From: Candidatus Rariloculus versatilis
GTDB lineage: Bacteria; Pseudomonadota; Gammaproteobacteria; Steroidobacterales; Rariloculaceae
DNA length: 49,964 nt
Direction: 5' to 3'
NCBI GenBank assembly: GCA_028278665.1
Contig: JAQAJI010000006.1
Coordinates: 1-49,964, forward strand
Shown here: positions 9,488 to 19,149 of the stretch, in pieces
Position numbering within the stretch: position 1 is the first letter of the stretch
Layout of the letters: each line of letters starts with the position of its first letter
Made by a program: the position numbers and the translations under genes
Notes under the pieces: generated by a model
Told to the model about the DNA's origin: nothing
Seen by the model: the letters and a program-made list of their open reading frames with translations, nothing else
The model's database searches: none

Positions 9488-10051
9488 CTACGGCACCCTG
9501 ATCAGCAGCGTCTCGATCTGATTGCCACGGAGCGTCGCCCGCGCGCGGTTGAGCTGCTCGAGATCGTTCATCGGGCCGATCCGGACCCGGTGATAGACGT
9601 CGTTGTCGATCGTCACGCGCTGGATGCGCGATTCGATTCCAAGCAGCGCGAGACTCCCCTTCCTGCTGTCGGCGTCGGCAAACTGCCGGAACGACCCGGC
9701 CTGAAGCACGTAGGCGCCGGGCGATTCGACCGCAGCCGGGGTGGTATCGGCCCGCGCCTGGCTCTCGACTTCGGGGATCACGACCTCGAACCTCGGCAGC
9801 ATCTCGTAGAAGTCGAACGTCGCTTCGGGCGTCCGGCCCGGTTCGGGGACCGGCGCTGGCTCCGGAGTGACGGCTGCGGCGGGCTCGGCCTGCGGTACCG
9901 GCACGTCAACCGGCAAATCGGGCGCCGGAAGCCCACCGCCACGCACGTAGACGATCAACGCCACGAGCAGCCCCATACTCAGTCCCGACAGCATCCACAG
10001 CCAGCCGGGGGCCTGCTTTTTCGTCGTTCGCTTTCGGGCTTGGCGCGCCAC
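9488..10051 (-). CDS. SPOR domain-containing membrane protein
   Basis: ARQARKRTTKKQAPGWLWMLSGLSMGLLVALIVYV TM, Pro-rich linker, YVLQAGSFRQFADADSRKGSLALLG...VRIGPMNDLEQLN SPOR repeat; adjacent to argS. Confidence 0.88.
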   Translation of the reverse strand: MARQARKRTTKKQAPGWLWMLSGLSMGLLVALIVYVRGGGLPAPDLPVDVPVPQAEPAAAVTPEPAPVPEPGRTPEATFDFYEMLPRFEVVIPEVESQARADTTPAAVESPGAYVLQAGSFRQFADADSRKGSLALLGIESRIQRVTIDNDVYHRVRIGPMNDLEQLNRARATLRGNQIETLLIRVP

Positions 10052-10061
10052 GCGGCTATTG

Positions 10062-11864
10062 TTACATACTCTCGGGCGCTGAAACGCCCACCAGACGGAG
10101 CGCGTTGCGGATGACGCAGCGAACGGCAAGCGCGAGCGTCACGCGCGCGTCCCGTACGGCAGCATCGTCGACGAGAATGCGCTGCGCGTTGTACCAGGCA
10201 TGAAACTCCGCGGCGATTGCGCGCACGTAATGAACGACGTGGTGCGGCGCCCGGTTGTCGGCTGCCAGCCGCACAAGCTCGGGAAACCGGCCGAGCGCGA
10301 CCATGAGCGCCCGTTCTTCGGGTTGCTCGAGCGCGCCAAGGTCGACACTGGCGGCGTCCGGACGGCTCAGGCCGTCTTCCGCCAGACGCCGCAGCATGCT
10401 CGCGATGCGTGCGTGGGCGTACTGCACGTAGTAGACGGGGTTGTCGATCGATTGCGACTTCGCAAGCTCGAGATCGAAGTCCAGATGCTGGTCGTTCGAC
10501 CGCGACACATAGATGAACCGCGCGGCGTCGTTGCCGACTTCCTCACGCAGCGCGCGCAGGGTCACGAACTCGCCCGAGCGTGTCGACATCTGAGCCTTGA
10601 CATCGCCGCGGTAGAGCACGACGAACTGCACGAGCCGCGCCTCGAGGCGCTCGCCATGGCCGGTCAGCGCCTCGACGGCGGCCTTGAGCCGGGCGAGGTA
10701 GCCGTGGTGATCGGAACCGAGGACGTTGAGCATGACGTCGTAACCGCGCTCGCACTTGTCCAGGTGATACGCGATGTCACTTGCAAGGTAGGTCGTTGCG
10801 CCGTTCTCTCGAACGACGACTCGGTCCTTGTCGTCGCCGAGCGCCGTCGAGCGAAACCAGGTCGCGCCGTCGTTCTCGTACAGATGACCGTCGGCAGCAA
10901 GTGTCTTGAGGGCGCGCTCGACCGCGCCGCCGCCGGTCAGGCTGCGTTCGGAAAACCAGTGGTCGAAGCGGACCGAGAACGCTTCAAGATCGTCGCGGAT
11001 GTCGGCCAGAATGTCGGTGAGCGCAGCGTCGAGAACTGTATTGAAAGCGTCTTCGCCGGCCGAGCGCCTGATCGCGGCGATCAAGCGGTCCATGCGCTCG
11101 TCGGTGTCTTCGCCGGAGTCGGCGTTGGCGGCATCGGTCTCGCCGAGACTCTCCTTTCCGCCGTCTGTCGCGGGTCCGAGAACCGCGGCTACCGGGCCAA
11201 GGTCGCTGCAGAGCGCAGCGCCTTCAAGCTCGACGAGCCGTGCGGCGATGTCGCGTACGTAGCCGCCCTGGTAGGCGTTCTCGGGGAAGGGCAGTGCGTT
11301 GCCCAGTGCTTCGACGTAGCGCAGCCAGACGCTCGCGGCCAGGATGTCGATCTGGCGGCCCGCATCGTTGACGTAGTACTCCTCGTCGACGGTGTGGCCC
11401 GTGGTGCGCAGCAGGTTCGCAAGCGACGCGCCGTAGGCCGCATTGCGTCCGTGTCCGACATGCAACGGGCCGGTCGGGTTCGTCGATACATACTCCACCA
11501 GCACGCGGCGGCCGCCGCCGGCGTCGCTGCTGCCGTAGGACTCGCCTTCGGCGAGCATGCGCCTGATTTCCCGGTGGATGGCCTCGGCCGAGAGCCTGAG
11601 GTTCACGAAACCCGGTCCCGCGACTTCGACGCTCTCGACGAGTTCGGAGGCGGCGAGGCGGCCCTTGAGGGCTTCGGCGAACTCGCGCGGCTTCTGCCCG
11701 TGGCGTTTTGCGACGCGCAGGGCGACATTGCTCGTGAAGTCGCCGTGGCGCGGGTCGCGGCTGCGTTCGAGTTCGGGGCTGGTTTCGGCGAGCCCGGTCC
11801 AGCCTTCGCTGTCCTCGAGCGAGTGCAGGGCATCGCGGAGCAGGCTGTCCAGTATCTGGCGCAC
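10062..11864 (-). CDS. argS: Arginyl-tRNA synthetase
   Basis: VEYVSTNPTGPLHVGHGRNAAYGASLANLL; QMSTRSGEFVTLRAL; C-terminal YNAQRILVDD..; GTG start at 11864 chosen. Confidence 0.96.
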   Translation of the reverse strand: MRQILDSLLRDALHSLEDSEGWTGLAETSPELERSRDPRHGDFTSNVALRVAKRHGQKPREFAEALKGRLAASELVESVEVAGPGFVNLRLSAEAIHREIRRMLAEGESYGSSDAGGGRRVLVEYVSTNPTGPLHVGHGRNAAYGASLANLLRTTGHTVDEEYYVNDAGRQIDILAASVWLRYVEALGNALPFPENAYQGGYVRDIAARLVELEGAALCSDLGPVAAVLGPATDGGKESLGETDAANADSGEDTDERMDRLIAAIRRSAGEDAFNTVLDAALTDILADIRDDLEAFSVRFDHWFSERSLTGGGAVERALKTLAADGHLYENDGATWFRSTALGDDKDRVVVRENGATTYLASDIAYHLDKCERGYDVMLNVLGSDHHGYLARLKAAVEALTGHGERLEARLVQFVVLYRGDVKAQMSTRSGEFVTLRALREEVGNDAARFIYVSRSNDQHLDFDLELAKSQSIDNPVYYVQYAHARIASMLRRLAEDGLSRPDAASVDLGALEQPEERALMVALGRFPELVRLAADNRAPHHVVHYVRAIAAEFHAWYNAQRILVDDAAVRDARVTLALAVRCVIRNALRLVGVSAPESM

Positions 11865-12032
11865 GTGACGTCGGCCTTCGGGTCGGAGCGGCGCATTTTG
11901 CCACGGCCCGCCGGCCGATGCGCACACGGCACGGACGCCGGGCGCACGGTGATGTCCTGGCGTCGGTGCGCCAAACGGGCCGGGAGGCGCCGGGCAGCGG
12001 CTGCGACGGTACGGTCGAGCTTTGTTTCCCGG

Positions 12033-14348
12033 CTACAGTCCGTTCGGATCGACGTCGATTGCCCAGCGGACGCGGCGAGTCTCCGGCCATGTCCGCGACG
12101 CACCGGAAACCTGGCCAACGAGGCGGTGCAGCGGTGCGCGTGTGGCCGACTGCAGCAGAAGCTGCGCCCGGTAGCGGCCGGCCATGCGTTCCATGGGTGC
12201 CGCGGCCGGTCCGAGTACCTGGACATCCCCGGCATTCTCGCGGGCCCTGGCGCCGATGCGCCGCAGGAAGCGGTACACGGCGTCGCGGTCGTGCGCTTCG
12301 GCCCGCCAGACGGCCACATGCGAATAGGGCGGCCAGTCCGCAAGCCTGCGTTCGGCGAGCGCGAGCTTCGCGAACGTCGAGTAGTCCTGGTCGACGAGCG
12401 CGGCGAGCAACGGGTGCCGCGGGTAATGCGTCTGGATCACGACTTCGCCCGGCCGATCCCTGCGTCCGGCCCGGCCGGCCACCTGAACGATCGTTTGGGC
12501 GAGTCGCTCCTCGCTCCTGAAGTCCGTTCCGAGCAGCCCCTGGTCGGCGTTGACGACGCCGACGAGCGTGACGCGCGGGAAGTCGTGCCCTTTCGTGAGC
12601 ATCTGCGTGCCGACGATGATGTCGGTCTCGCCGCGCTCGACTTCGCCAAGTACACTGGCGAGCGCGCCGCGGGTTCGCGAGACGTCCCGGTCGAGCCGCG
12701 AGATGCGTTTTTCGGGAAACAGTTCCTTGAGTGCGTCGCTCACGCGCTGCGTGCCGGCGCCCACGGCGAGGCGTTCGTTGCCGCAGGTCGGGCAGGTCCA
12801 GTGCAGCATGGCCTCGCGACCGCAGTGATGGCAACGCAGGCGGCCCGATCCGGCATGCACGGTCATGCGCGCGTCGCAGCGCCCGCATTCCTCGGTGAGC
12901 GCGCATTCCGCGCAGAAGAGCACCGGCGCAAATCCGCGCCGATTGAGGAACAACAGCACCTGCTCGCCGCGTTCGAGGTGGCGGTCGATCAGCGAGACGA
13001 GCGGTGTGGAGAGTCCGTGGCGGCTCGCGTGCCGGTTGAGGTCGATGGTTCGGACCGTCGGCACACCTGCCGCGCCGATCCGCTTCGGCATCGTCAAGAG
13101 GTGGTAACGTCGATCGAGCGCGTTGCGGTAGCTCTCGAGCGACGGCGTCGCCGAAGCGAGCACGACAGGCACCGCTAGGCGGCGCGCCCGGACAACCGCG
13201 AGGTCGCGCGCCGAATAGCGAAAACCGCGTTCCTGCTTGAAGGCGGGGTCGTGCTCCTCGTCGACGATGATAAGTCCTGCCGCGGGCAGCGGCGCGAAGA
13301 CGGCCGAACGTGTGCCGACGACGAGCCGTGCCTGTTGCCGGTAGGCGCGCCGCCAGGCGTCATGGCGGTCGCGGTCCGTGAGCCCGGAGTGAAGGATCGC
13401 AAGTTCTTCGCCGAAGCGGCGGCTGAGCCGCTGGACGAGTTGGGGTGTGAGGCTGATCTCGGGCACGAGCAGCAGCGTTTGCCGACCGGCGTCGAGTTGC
13501 GCGCGGATCAGGCGCAGGAAAATCTCGGTCTTGCCGCTTGCCGTTACACCGTGCAGCAGAAAGGCGTTGAAGCCCGGTCCCATTGCCCGGATCTCGTCGA
13601 GCGCGCGGGTCTGGTCCGGCGTGAGGGTGGGAAGAGGTTCCGCGGCCTTGGCAGAAGCTTGCGTTGCTGCCGTTTCGCTTGTCGTGGAATCGGACGACGG
13701 TTTGCCTCCGCGACCGGACCGCACTGCCGCCTGAGCGCCAGGCACATTGCTGCCGTCATTGCCCGCATCCGGCGCGCACGGTTCGATCCAGCCCTTCGCC
13801 GCGAGCCGGCTGACGACGGCTGCACTCAGGCCTGAGCGCCTGAGTTCGGATTCGGCGGCGTGCGGCTGCTGCCGCAGGAGACTCAGGCAACGCGCCTGTT
13901 GCCGAGCGCGTCGGGCCACCTGGTCCGGCGATTGCGCTTCGCCTTCGGCCGTGAGCCGCCACGCGCGCTCGACGGGTCCCTCGAGCGATCGTCCCCTGCG
14001 AAGCAGCGTCGGCAAGGCGTGACTCAGGACTTCGCCGATCGGGTGGTGGTAGTAGTCCGAAGCCCAGCGCAACGTGGCGAGCAATTCGTCGCCGATGACG
14101 GGTCGACGGTCTATGGCCCTGAGCACGGATTTGAGCTTCTCCGCCGGCAGCGTCGTCGCCGCCGGGTGTTCGAGCACGATGCCGACGCGCTCGCCCCTGC
14201 CGAACGGCACCTGCACCCGCACACCGGCCGGCGGCGGCACTTCGTCCGCAGACCACAGGTAGTCGAAGCCGTCAGCCAGCGGAACGGGAAGCGCGACACG
14301 AACCAGTGGCTTGTGCGCGGGCTGCGTTGGATCGGCGGAATCGGGCAA
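12033..14348 (-). CDS. priA: Primosomal protein N' (PriA helicase)
   Basis: FLLHGVTASGKTEIFLRLI, IIVDEEHDPAFKQE, LASATPSLES, zinc cysteines CAECALTEECGRCDARM...CHHCG...CPTCG, VGTQMLTKGHDFPRVTLVGVVNAD. Confidence 0.97.
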   Translation of the reverse strand: MPDSADPTQPAHKPLVRVALPVPLADGFDYLWSADEVPPPAGVRVQVPFGRGERVGIVLEHPAATTLPAEKLKSVLRAIDRRPVIGDELLATLRWASDYYHHPIGEVLSHALPTLLRRGRSLEGPVERAWRLTAEGEAQSPDQVARRARQQARCLSLLRQQPHAAESELRRSGLSAAVVSRLAAKGWIEPCAPDAGNDGSNVPGAQAAVRSGRGGKPSSDSTTSETAATQASAKAAEPLPTLTPDQTRALDEIRAMGPGFNAFLLHGVTASGKTEIFLRLIRAQLDAGRQTLLLVPEISLTPQLVQRLSRRFGEELAILHSGLTDRDRHDAWRRAYRQQARLVVGTRSAVFAPLPAAGLIIVDEEHDPAFKQERGFRYSARDLAVVRARRLAVPVVLASATPSLESYRNALDRRYHLLTMPKRIGAAGVPTVRTIDLNRHASRHGLSTPLVSLIDRHLERGEQVLLFLNRRGFAPVLFCAECALTEECGRCDARMTVHAGSGRLRCHHCGREAMLHWTCPTCGNERLAVGAGTQRVSDALKELFPEKRISRLDRDVSRTRGALASVLGEVERGETDIIVGTQMLTKGHDFPRVTLVGVVNADQGLLGTDFRSEERLAQTIVQVAGRAGRRDRPGEVVIQTHYPRHPLLAALVDQDYSTFAKLALAERRLADWPPYSHVAVWRAEAHDRDAVYRFLRRIGARARENAGDVQVLGPAAAPMERMAGRYRAQLLLQSATRAPLHRLVGQVSGASRTWPETRRVRWAIDVDPNGL

Positions 14349-14722
14349 GGCTGTGGACCGGAAAAAAGGCGCCGCAAGGAGGATGCTCGGGAGCAGATAT
14401 GGTAATCGCCCAGGCGCCCGACCGCCGACAGGTCCGAGACGGCGACGCGGCTTTTCGCCGCAGAAATGTCACGAACGGCTCGCACGGCCGTCGGCACCCG
14501 CAACAGGAGTGGTTGTTCAATGCTGCTCGAGCCGTTCGGGAACCCGGTCGTTAAAGCGATCAACGGGGCGGAAACATCATCCGTGCCCGGTACCGCAACC
14601 GCTCCGTTGTCGGGGGATCGCTCCGGCCCGATCGTGCTTGTATCTAAACCGCAACGTAACAGGACCGGTTGATAATTCCGGCAGTCTCGGTAAAACTTGC
14701 GTCGCGACACAGGTAGCGAACG

Positions 14723-15355
14723 ATGGACTTCCAGACTCACATTTTCTCCCAGGAAGTGTTGCGTACCGACATCGCCGGTATGCCGCTCGAATGGATCGAT
14801 TACCGGGCCGCCGCATCGCTCTACCATGGCGGCCAGGTGGCCTACTGCTGCGGGTCCCCGATCTACCGCGTCCACGGCGGCTACAACGCGCTCACGGGAT
14901 TGCGCAGCGTCATCGAGGTCAGCTCGATCGTGGCTACGCGCGGCGATACGCGCAAGGTCGACAGCAATCGCAGCCGCTACACGCCGCCTCTGAACAACCG
15001 CACGCTCTTCAAGCGCGACGCGAACATCTGCATGTATTGCGCGACGCGATTCCCGACGTCGGAGCTGACCAGAGATCACGTGACCCCGCTGAGCCTTGGC
15101 GGCAGCGACACCTGGCCGAACGTCGTGGCAGCCTGCCGGCGCTGCAACAACCACAAGGGCGGCCGCTCTCCCGAGGCAGCGGGCATGCAACTCGTGGCTG
15201 TGCCGTTCACGCCGACCTACGCCGAGTACATCTTTCTCAAGGGCCGCCGGATTCTCGCCGATCAGATGGAGTATCTGCTCAATCACTTCCCGCGGACCAG
15301 CCCGCTGCATGCCCGCCTGAACGGCGACCTTGCGTGGGCCGGCGCCGCCCGCTGA
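14723..15355 (+). CDS. HNH endonuclease family protein
   Basis: CMYCATRFPTSELTRDHVTPLSLGGSDTWPNVVAACRRCNNHKGGRSPE = HNH with CxxC...CxxC. Confidence 0.9.
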   Translation: MDFQTHIFSQEVLRTDIAGMPLEWIDYRAAASLYHGGQVAYCCGSPIYRVHGGYNALTGLRSVIEVSSIVATRGDTRKVDSNRSRYTPPLNNRTLFKRDANICMYCATRFPTSELTRDHVTPLSLGGSDTWPNVVAACRRCNNHKGGRSPEAAGMQLVAVPFTPTYAEYIFLKGRRILADQMEYLLNHFPRTSPLHARLNGDLAWAGAAR

Positions 15356-15379
15356 GCCGCGCGCTTGCGTCACGAGCGC

Positions 15380-16249
15380 ATGGCGCTCGATCAGGTTCTC
15401 GACGACCTCGAACGCGAAGCCGGCATCGCTTGCACGGCTGAGGTACGTGCCGTCGGCTGCGGCAGCATAAACCGGGCGTACAGGGTCGAAAGCGGCGCCG
15501 GGCCGGTATTCCTCAAGGTCAACACGATCGAGGGCGCTGCCATGTTCGCGGGAGAGGCGGCCGGACTCGAGGCGATTCGTGAAGCGCGGGCCGTGGAGAC
15601 GCCAGCCGTGGTGGCGCTCGGCGAAACCGACGATTTCGCCTGGCTCGCGCTCGAGTGGATCGAGTTCAGAGCGGACCCGCAGCCCGCGGCGGAGCGCCTC
15701 GGACGCGAACTCGCCGCGATGCACGCTCACACGGGCAGTTACTTCGGCTGGCACCGCGACAACACGATCGGCTCGACGCCGCAGCCGAACACCCCCACGG
15801 AGGAGTGGATCGATTTCTGGCGCGATCGCCGGCTCGGTTTTCAGCTCGAGCTCGCCGTGCGCAACGGCCTGCCGCACGAGTGCGAACGGCGGGTGAGGGA
15901 GGTGATCGGCGGGGTTGAGCGGTACTTTGGCGATTACCGGCCGGAACCCTCGCTATTGCACGGCGACCTCTGGGGCGGCAACTGGGGCGCGACCCGAAAC
16001 GGCGTGCCGTACACATTCGATCCGGCCGTCTACTTCGGCGACCGCGAGGCGGACCTCGCGATGACGCGGCTATTCGGTGGGTTCGGCGAGCCGTTCTACA
16101 AGGGCTATCAGGCGGCGTGGCCGCTGGCGCCGGGCTGGAAGCGCCGGGTGGCGCTCTACAATTTGTATCAACTGCTCAACCATTTCAATCTGTTCGGAAG
16201 CGGGTATCTGGGACGGATCAGGGAAGTGCTGGGGCTACTTGACCGGTAG
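15380..16249 (+). CDS. Fructosamine kinase / aminoglycoside phosphotransferase-like kinase
   Basis: GCGSINRAYRV, VFLKVN, LLHGDLWGGNWG, FDPAVYFGDREADLAMTRLFGGF, the fructosamine kinase pattern. Confidence 0.9.
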   Translation: MALDQVLDDLEREAGIACTAEVRAVGCGSINRAYRVESGAGPVFLKVNTIEGAAMFAGEAAGLEAIREARAVETPAVVALGETDDFAWLALEWIEFRADPQPAAERLGRELAAMHAHTGSYFGWHRDNTIGSTPQPNTPTEEWIDFWRDRRLGFQLELAVRNGLPHECERRVREVIGGVERYFGDYRPEPSLLHGDLWGGNWGATRNGVPYTFDPAVYFGDREADLAMTRLFGGFGEPFYKGYQAAWPLAPGWKRRVALYNLYQLLNHFNLFGSGYLGRIREVLGLLDR

Positions 16250-16302
16250 TCTGAACAGTCCGCGTCACGAGCCAACTCTGGACTCCAGCCGCAATTGATC
16301 AA

Positions 16303-16800
16303 TCATCGTTTGATCTCCTGACCGGTGATCGCCAGAAAGAAATACCCGTTACTCATGGCTGCCTCGATGGTATGGCCATTTCGTTCAAGGGATAGCGAAT
16401 CATCGGCGGTGCCCTGCGCCATGCATTGCATCGTTCGGGTCAGCCATTCCTCCCGGTTGTCCCATTCCGGGAATACGGCATTTGGAATCCAAAGGCTTAT
16501 GTAGCCCTGCCAATAGGCATCGTTCTCGTTGGTGGACGGGAGTGTAATGAACTCAATGGTGTTCAGCCCGCTGTCCGGCCCAAACATCATGATGCCGATA
16601 AACGGGCTGAACAGGAGCAACTCGTTGACAGGATCGCCCTCGTAGTCCGGATACTTTTTGGTGGTGGGGTTCAGGCCCTCTTGGGACAGCATTGCCTGTA
16701 CTTGAGCGCGGATAACCCCCAAGCTGGCGTATTCGGCGATTGCAGGGACAGCAAGGGTCAAAAGTGCAGAGATAGCCAGCAGTCTGGCGGTGATCGTCAT
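16303..16800 (-). CDS. Hypothetical exported protein
   Basis: MTITARLLAISALLTLAVPAIA signal peptide; good SD (GGAGGCAACTG) upstream; no family recognised. Confidence 0.6.
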   Translation of the reverse strand: MTITARLLAISALLTLAVPAIAEYASLGVIRAQVQAMLSQEGLNPTTKKYPDYEGDPVNELLLFSPFIGIMMFGPDSGLNTIEFITLPSTNENDAYWQGYISLWIPNAVFPEWDNREEWLTRTMQCMAQGTADDSLSLERNGHTIEAAMSNGYFFLAITGQEIKR

Positions 16801-17036
16801 CAGTTGCCTCCACGCATCGAACGGACGCCCGGGTATTGCATCAACAAGGCGGCAAGGACTTGCATGGAAGTACTTCCTTCCCTCAGCGTCAGTGCGCCGT
16901 TTGCCGGGGCGAACACTCCCAAAAACTGATTCGTAGCTGGCACTGTTCATACAGATAAAGGTCTGCTCTTCGTGGTCGGTGTATGCATTCCACGGAGCGG
17001 TGCCCACGTGAACTCGGGGCGTCAGGATAGCAAGAG

Positions 17037-17369
17037 TTGGCAGGGTCACGAGAGTTGGTTGAAGGGCTTCGACAATCTGCGTTACCGCCTGGCCAGCCGA
17101 GAACCGTGGTGCTGGGCGACTCTAACCACCGGATTCCGAGGGCGCAGCAGCTCAAACGAATTTTCGGTCTCTTGAGCAGCGCGTTCGGGGGTTTCATGTT
17201 TGTGACTCGCGGACAGCTTTCGGGAGCGCCGGGCCAAGCCATCGATCACATTGCGTATACGCCAGATATCGCGCTGGTCTTTGACGTGGGAGTTTGGCTG
17301 CGGCGAGGCCAACAGGATGAACTGCTTTCCGATCACTTCGGAATATGGGGTGGTTTGAACCTGTCGTAA
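17037..17369 (+). pseudogene. C-terminal remnant of an endonuclease/exonuclease/phosphatase (EEP) family protein
   Basis: RTVVLGDSNHRIP (GDFN-like), GAPGQAIDHIAYTPDIAL, LLSDHFGIWGGLNL; N-terminal EEP motifs absent. Confidence 0.6.
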
Positions 17370-17390
17370 GCGAGTCGACGGCGAACTGCC

Positions 17391-17951
17391 TCACGCCGGT
17401 AAGGTCTTCGATAGTAACTTGACCCGGGAAACGGTTGCTTCCGAACCGTCCCCACGAGGTAACGATCCATCGGCGAGATATCGAAGCCGATTCGCGACCT
17501 CGTCGCGCGGCAGGTACACGGCACCATCGCTTCGCCACGTTTCCAACGCCCTCACCAGCAGCGAGGTCGAGCAGGCTTCAACCTCGTGTAGTCGATCAAT
17601 AACCCACAAGACACCGTGCACGCGTAGACCACTACGCGTAGCGACGCGACGCAGCAAGGAGTCGCCTGTTAGAAGAATGCCGCGCCGGGAACGCGCGGTG
17701 ACAAAGCAGAAACAGTCATTCGCAGACAGTGCGGGATGTTGCGCCATTACGCTGAACGCCTCTCGCACTTCGCCTGGTGTGAGGTCATAAGTCCGTACGC
17801 CAGCCAAGTCGAGCGTCTTGTTCAGCATCTCGGATTCTCGGACGGGGAGGCGCACGACAAGCCGGTACGGCAAAGAACCGAGGACGCCAAGCAACTTCCC
17901 TTTCTGGAGGTCTATCAGACAGGAAGCATCATTGACGATGACGCACGTCAC
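17391..17951 (-). CDS. PIN-domain protein (VapC-like toxin candidate)
   Basis: IVNDASCLIDL, E in RESEM, LSANDCFCFVTA, GILLTGDSLLRR: conserved acidic residues of PIN nucleases; GTGA overlap with upstream XRE gene. Confidence 0.75.
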   Translation of the reverse strand: MTCVIVNDASCLIDLQKGKLLGVLGSLPYRLVVRLPVRESEMLNKTLDLAGVRTYDLTPGEVREAFSVMAQHPALSANDCFCFVTARSRRGILLTGDSLLRRVATRSGLRVHGVLWVIDRLHEVEACSTSLLVRALETWRSDGAVYLPRDEVANRLRYLADGSLPRGDGSEATVSRVKLLSKTLPA

Positions 17952-19027
17952 TGAGTGCCGGGACCGCTGATTCTCTGTTCGATGCTCTTGAGGGGCTGAT
18001 CGAGAAGTTCAGCAGCCCGAACTGGAGAGATGAGCTGTTCGCCGATGGCTCGCCAGACGAGTTGTTCGAAGCGGCGGGGCTTTTCGAAGGCGGCGAATCC
18101 GCTGTCGCCGGTAATCGGTTCCGGTTCGCTTTTGCGCCAGGAGCGTGCGTATGTGGTGAAGGCGTAGCGGACAGTTTCGGGCCGAAGTATCCCGACTTGC
18201 CCCAGGCGCATGAGCATGGCGGCAGCGGAAACGCCGTAAACGTGCTTAAGGCGGATGATCTCGAAATATGTAGTTCGATGCCGGTCAGGCCCTGCCTTCC
18301 CAAGGAGACTTTCTTTCGGGACGAGAAAGGCGCCAGCGAACCGGTTCATGGCGGATTCAAGCTTGATGGCTGCGTTGCCGGTGGAGAGGATGACTCTGTG
18401 AGCAAGTTCGTGGGCGAGGTTGAAGCGCTTGCGCTCCACGTTGGTTCGATTCGAAACGACGATTGCGTCGGCGACGGGTTCCCCACCACGCAGGACATGA
18501 CATGCGAGACCGCTGATCCGTTCCGGCAGGTCGTCCTCGACCACCTTAATTCCTTTCTCTTCGAGAAGCGCGCACATACTGGGGATCGGGTCCACGCCCA
18601 GGTGCCAGGAGTCGCGGAGTTCATCGGCCTTGGTGTCGATGTCGTCGTCGCTGAGGACGCTATCGCAACGCAGTCCTTCAAACCAGTCCACATTCGGCTC
18701 GATACCGAGGATTTCCTCGATGGTGAGATACCGTTCAAGGTTGTCGACGACAATGGCTTCGGCCTTCGCGCGGTCGCCGGCGGAGGTGCCGGAACGCTTG
18801 CGGAACTCCAGACCGTCCAGCATCTCGACCTGCGAACTCATGAGAAAATCGAGCGAAACGTCGAGCGCTTTGGCCAAACCGATTAGCACAGCGGACGACG
18901 GCAACATCTTGCCGGTTTCATACTTGCTGATCGCCTGAGCGGTAACCGGAGGATGTACTCGCGCGGCCAGTGATCGCATGGATAGGCCCGCACGCTTGCG
19001 AGCGAGCCGAAGTCGTCGTCCAAACAT
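17948..19027 (-). CDS. XRE-family HTH + ImmA/IrrE (COG2856) metallopeptidase-like regulator
   Basis: MFGRRLRLARKRAGLSMRSLAARV..AQAISKYETGKMLPS HTH; FNLAHELAHRVIL HExxH-like; AFLVPKESLL as in ImmA/IrrE proteins. Confidence 0.88.
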   Translation of the reverse strand: MFGRRLRLARKRAGLSMRSLAARVHPPVTAQAISKYETGKMLPSSAVLIGLAKALDVSLDFLMSSQVEMLDGLEFRKRSGTSAGDRAKAEAIVVDNLERYLTIEEILGIEPNVDWFEGLRCDSVLSDDDIDTKADELRDSWHLGVDPIPSMCALLEEKGIKVVEDDLPERISGLACHVLRGGEPVADAIVVSNRTNVERKRFNLAHELAHRVILSTGNAAIKLESAMNRFAGAFLVPKESLLGKAGPDRHRTTYFEIIRLKHVYGVSAAAMLMRLGQVGILRPETVRYAFTTYARSWRKSEPEPITGDSGFAAFEKPRRFEQLVWRAIGEQLISPVRAAELLDQPLKSIEQRISGPGTQ

Positions 19028-19060
19028 GTCCTGCTCCCAATTCTCGCCGATACCAATGGT

Positions 19061-19076
19061 TGACAAATTATTGTCA
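19061..19076. promoter_or_regulatory. Palindromic candidate operator TGACAA-ATTA-TTGTCA within a divergent promoter region
   Basis: Perfect 6-4-6 inverted repeat. + strand TTGACA-N17-GGTATT, - strand CTGACA-N17-GGTATC: promoter-like hexamers on both strands. Confidence 0.6.
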
Positions 19077-19149
19077 GAATATGGTATTGTAAACCTACTG
19101 GCGATAGCAGTAAATTGGAGTTTTGGGGAAACCAGTTTGGAGGAAAGGC

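Noticed and set aside
10200-13178. 992-aa plus-strand ORF
   Set aside because: Lies antisense across argS and priA; composition is that of a GC-rich shadow frame with no recognisable domain, while the minus-strand genes carry clear catalytic motifs.
14349-14722. Possible small ORFs or RNA between priA and the HNH gene
   Set aside because: Overlapping short ORFs in several frames, no convincing SD or conserved motif; one weak GCGGC-TTTTC-GCCGC hairpin only.
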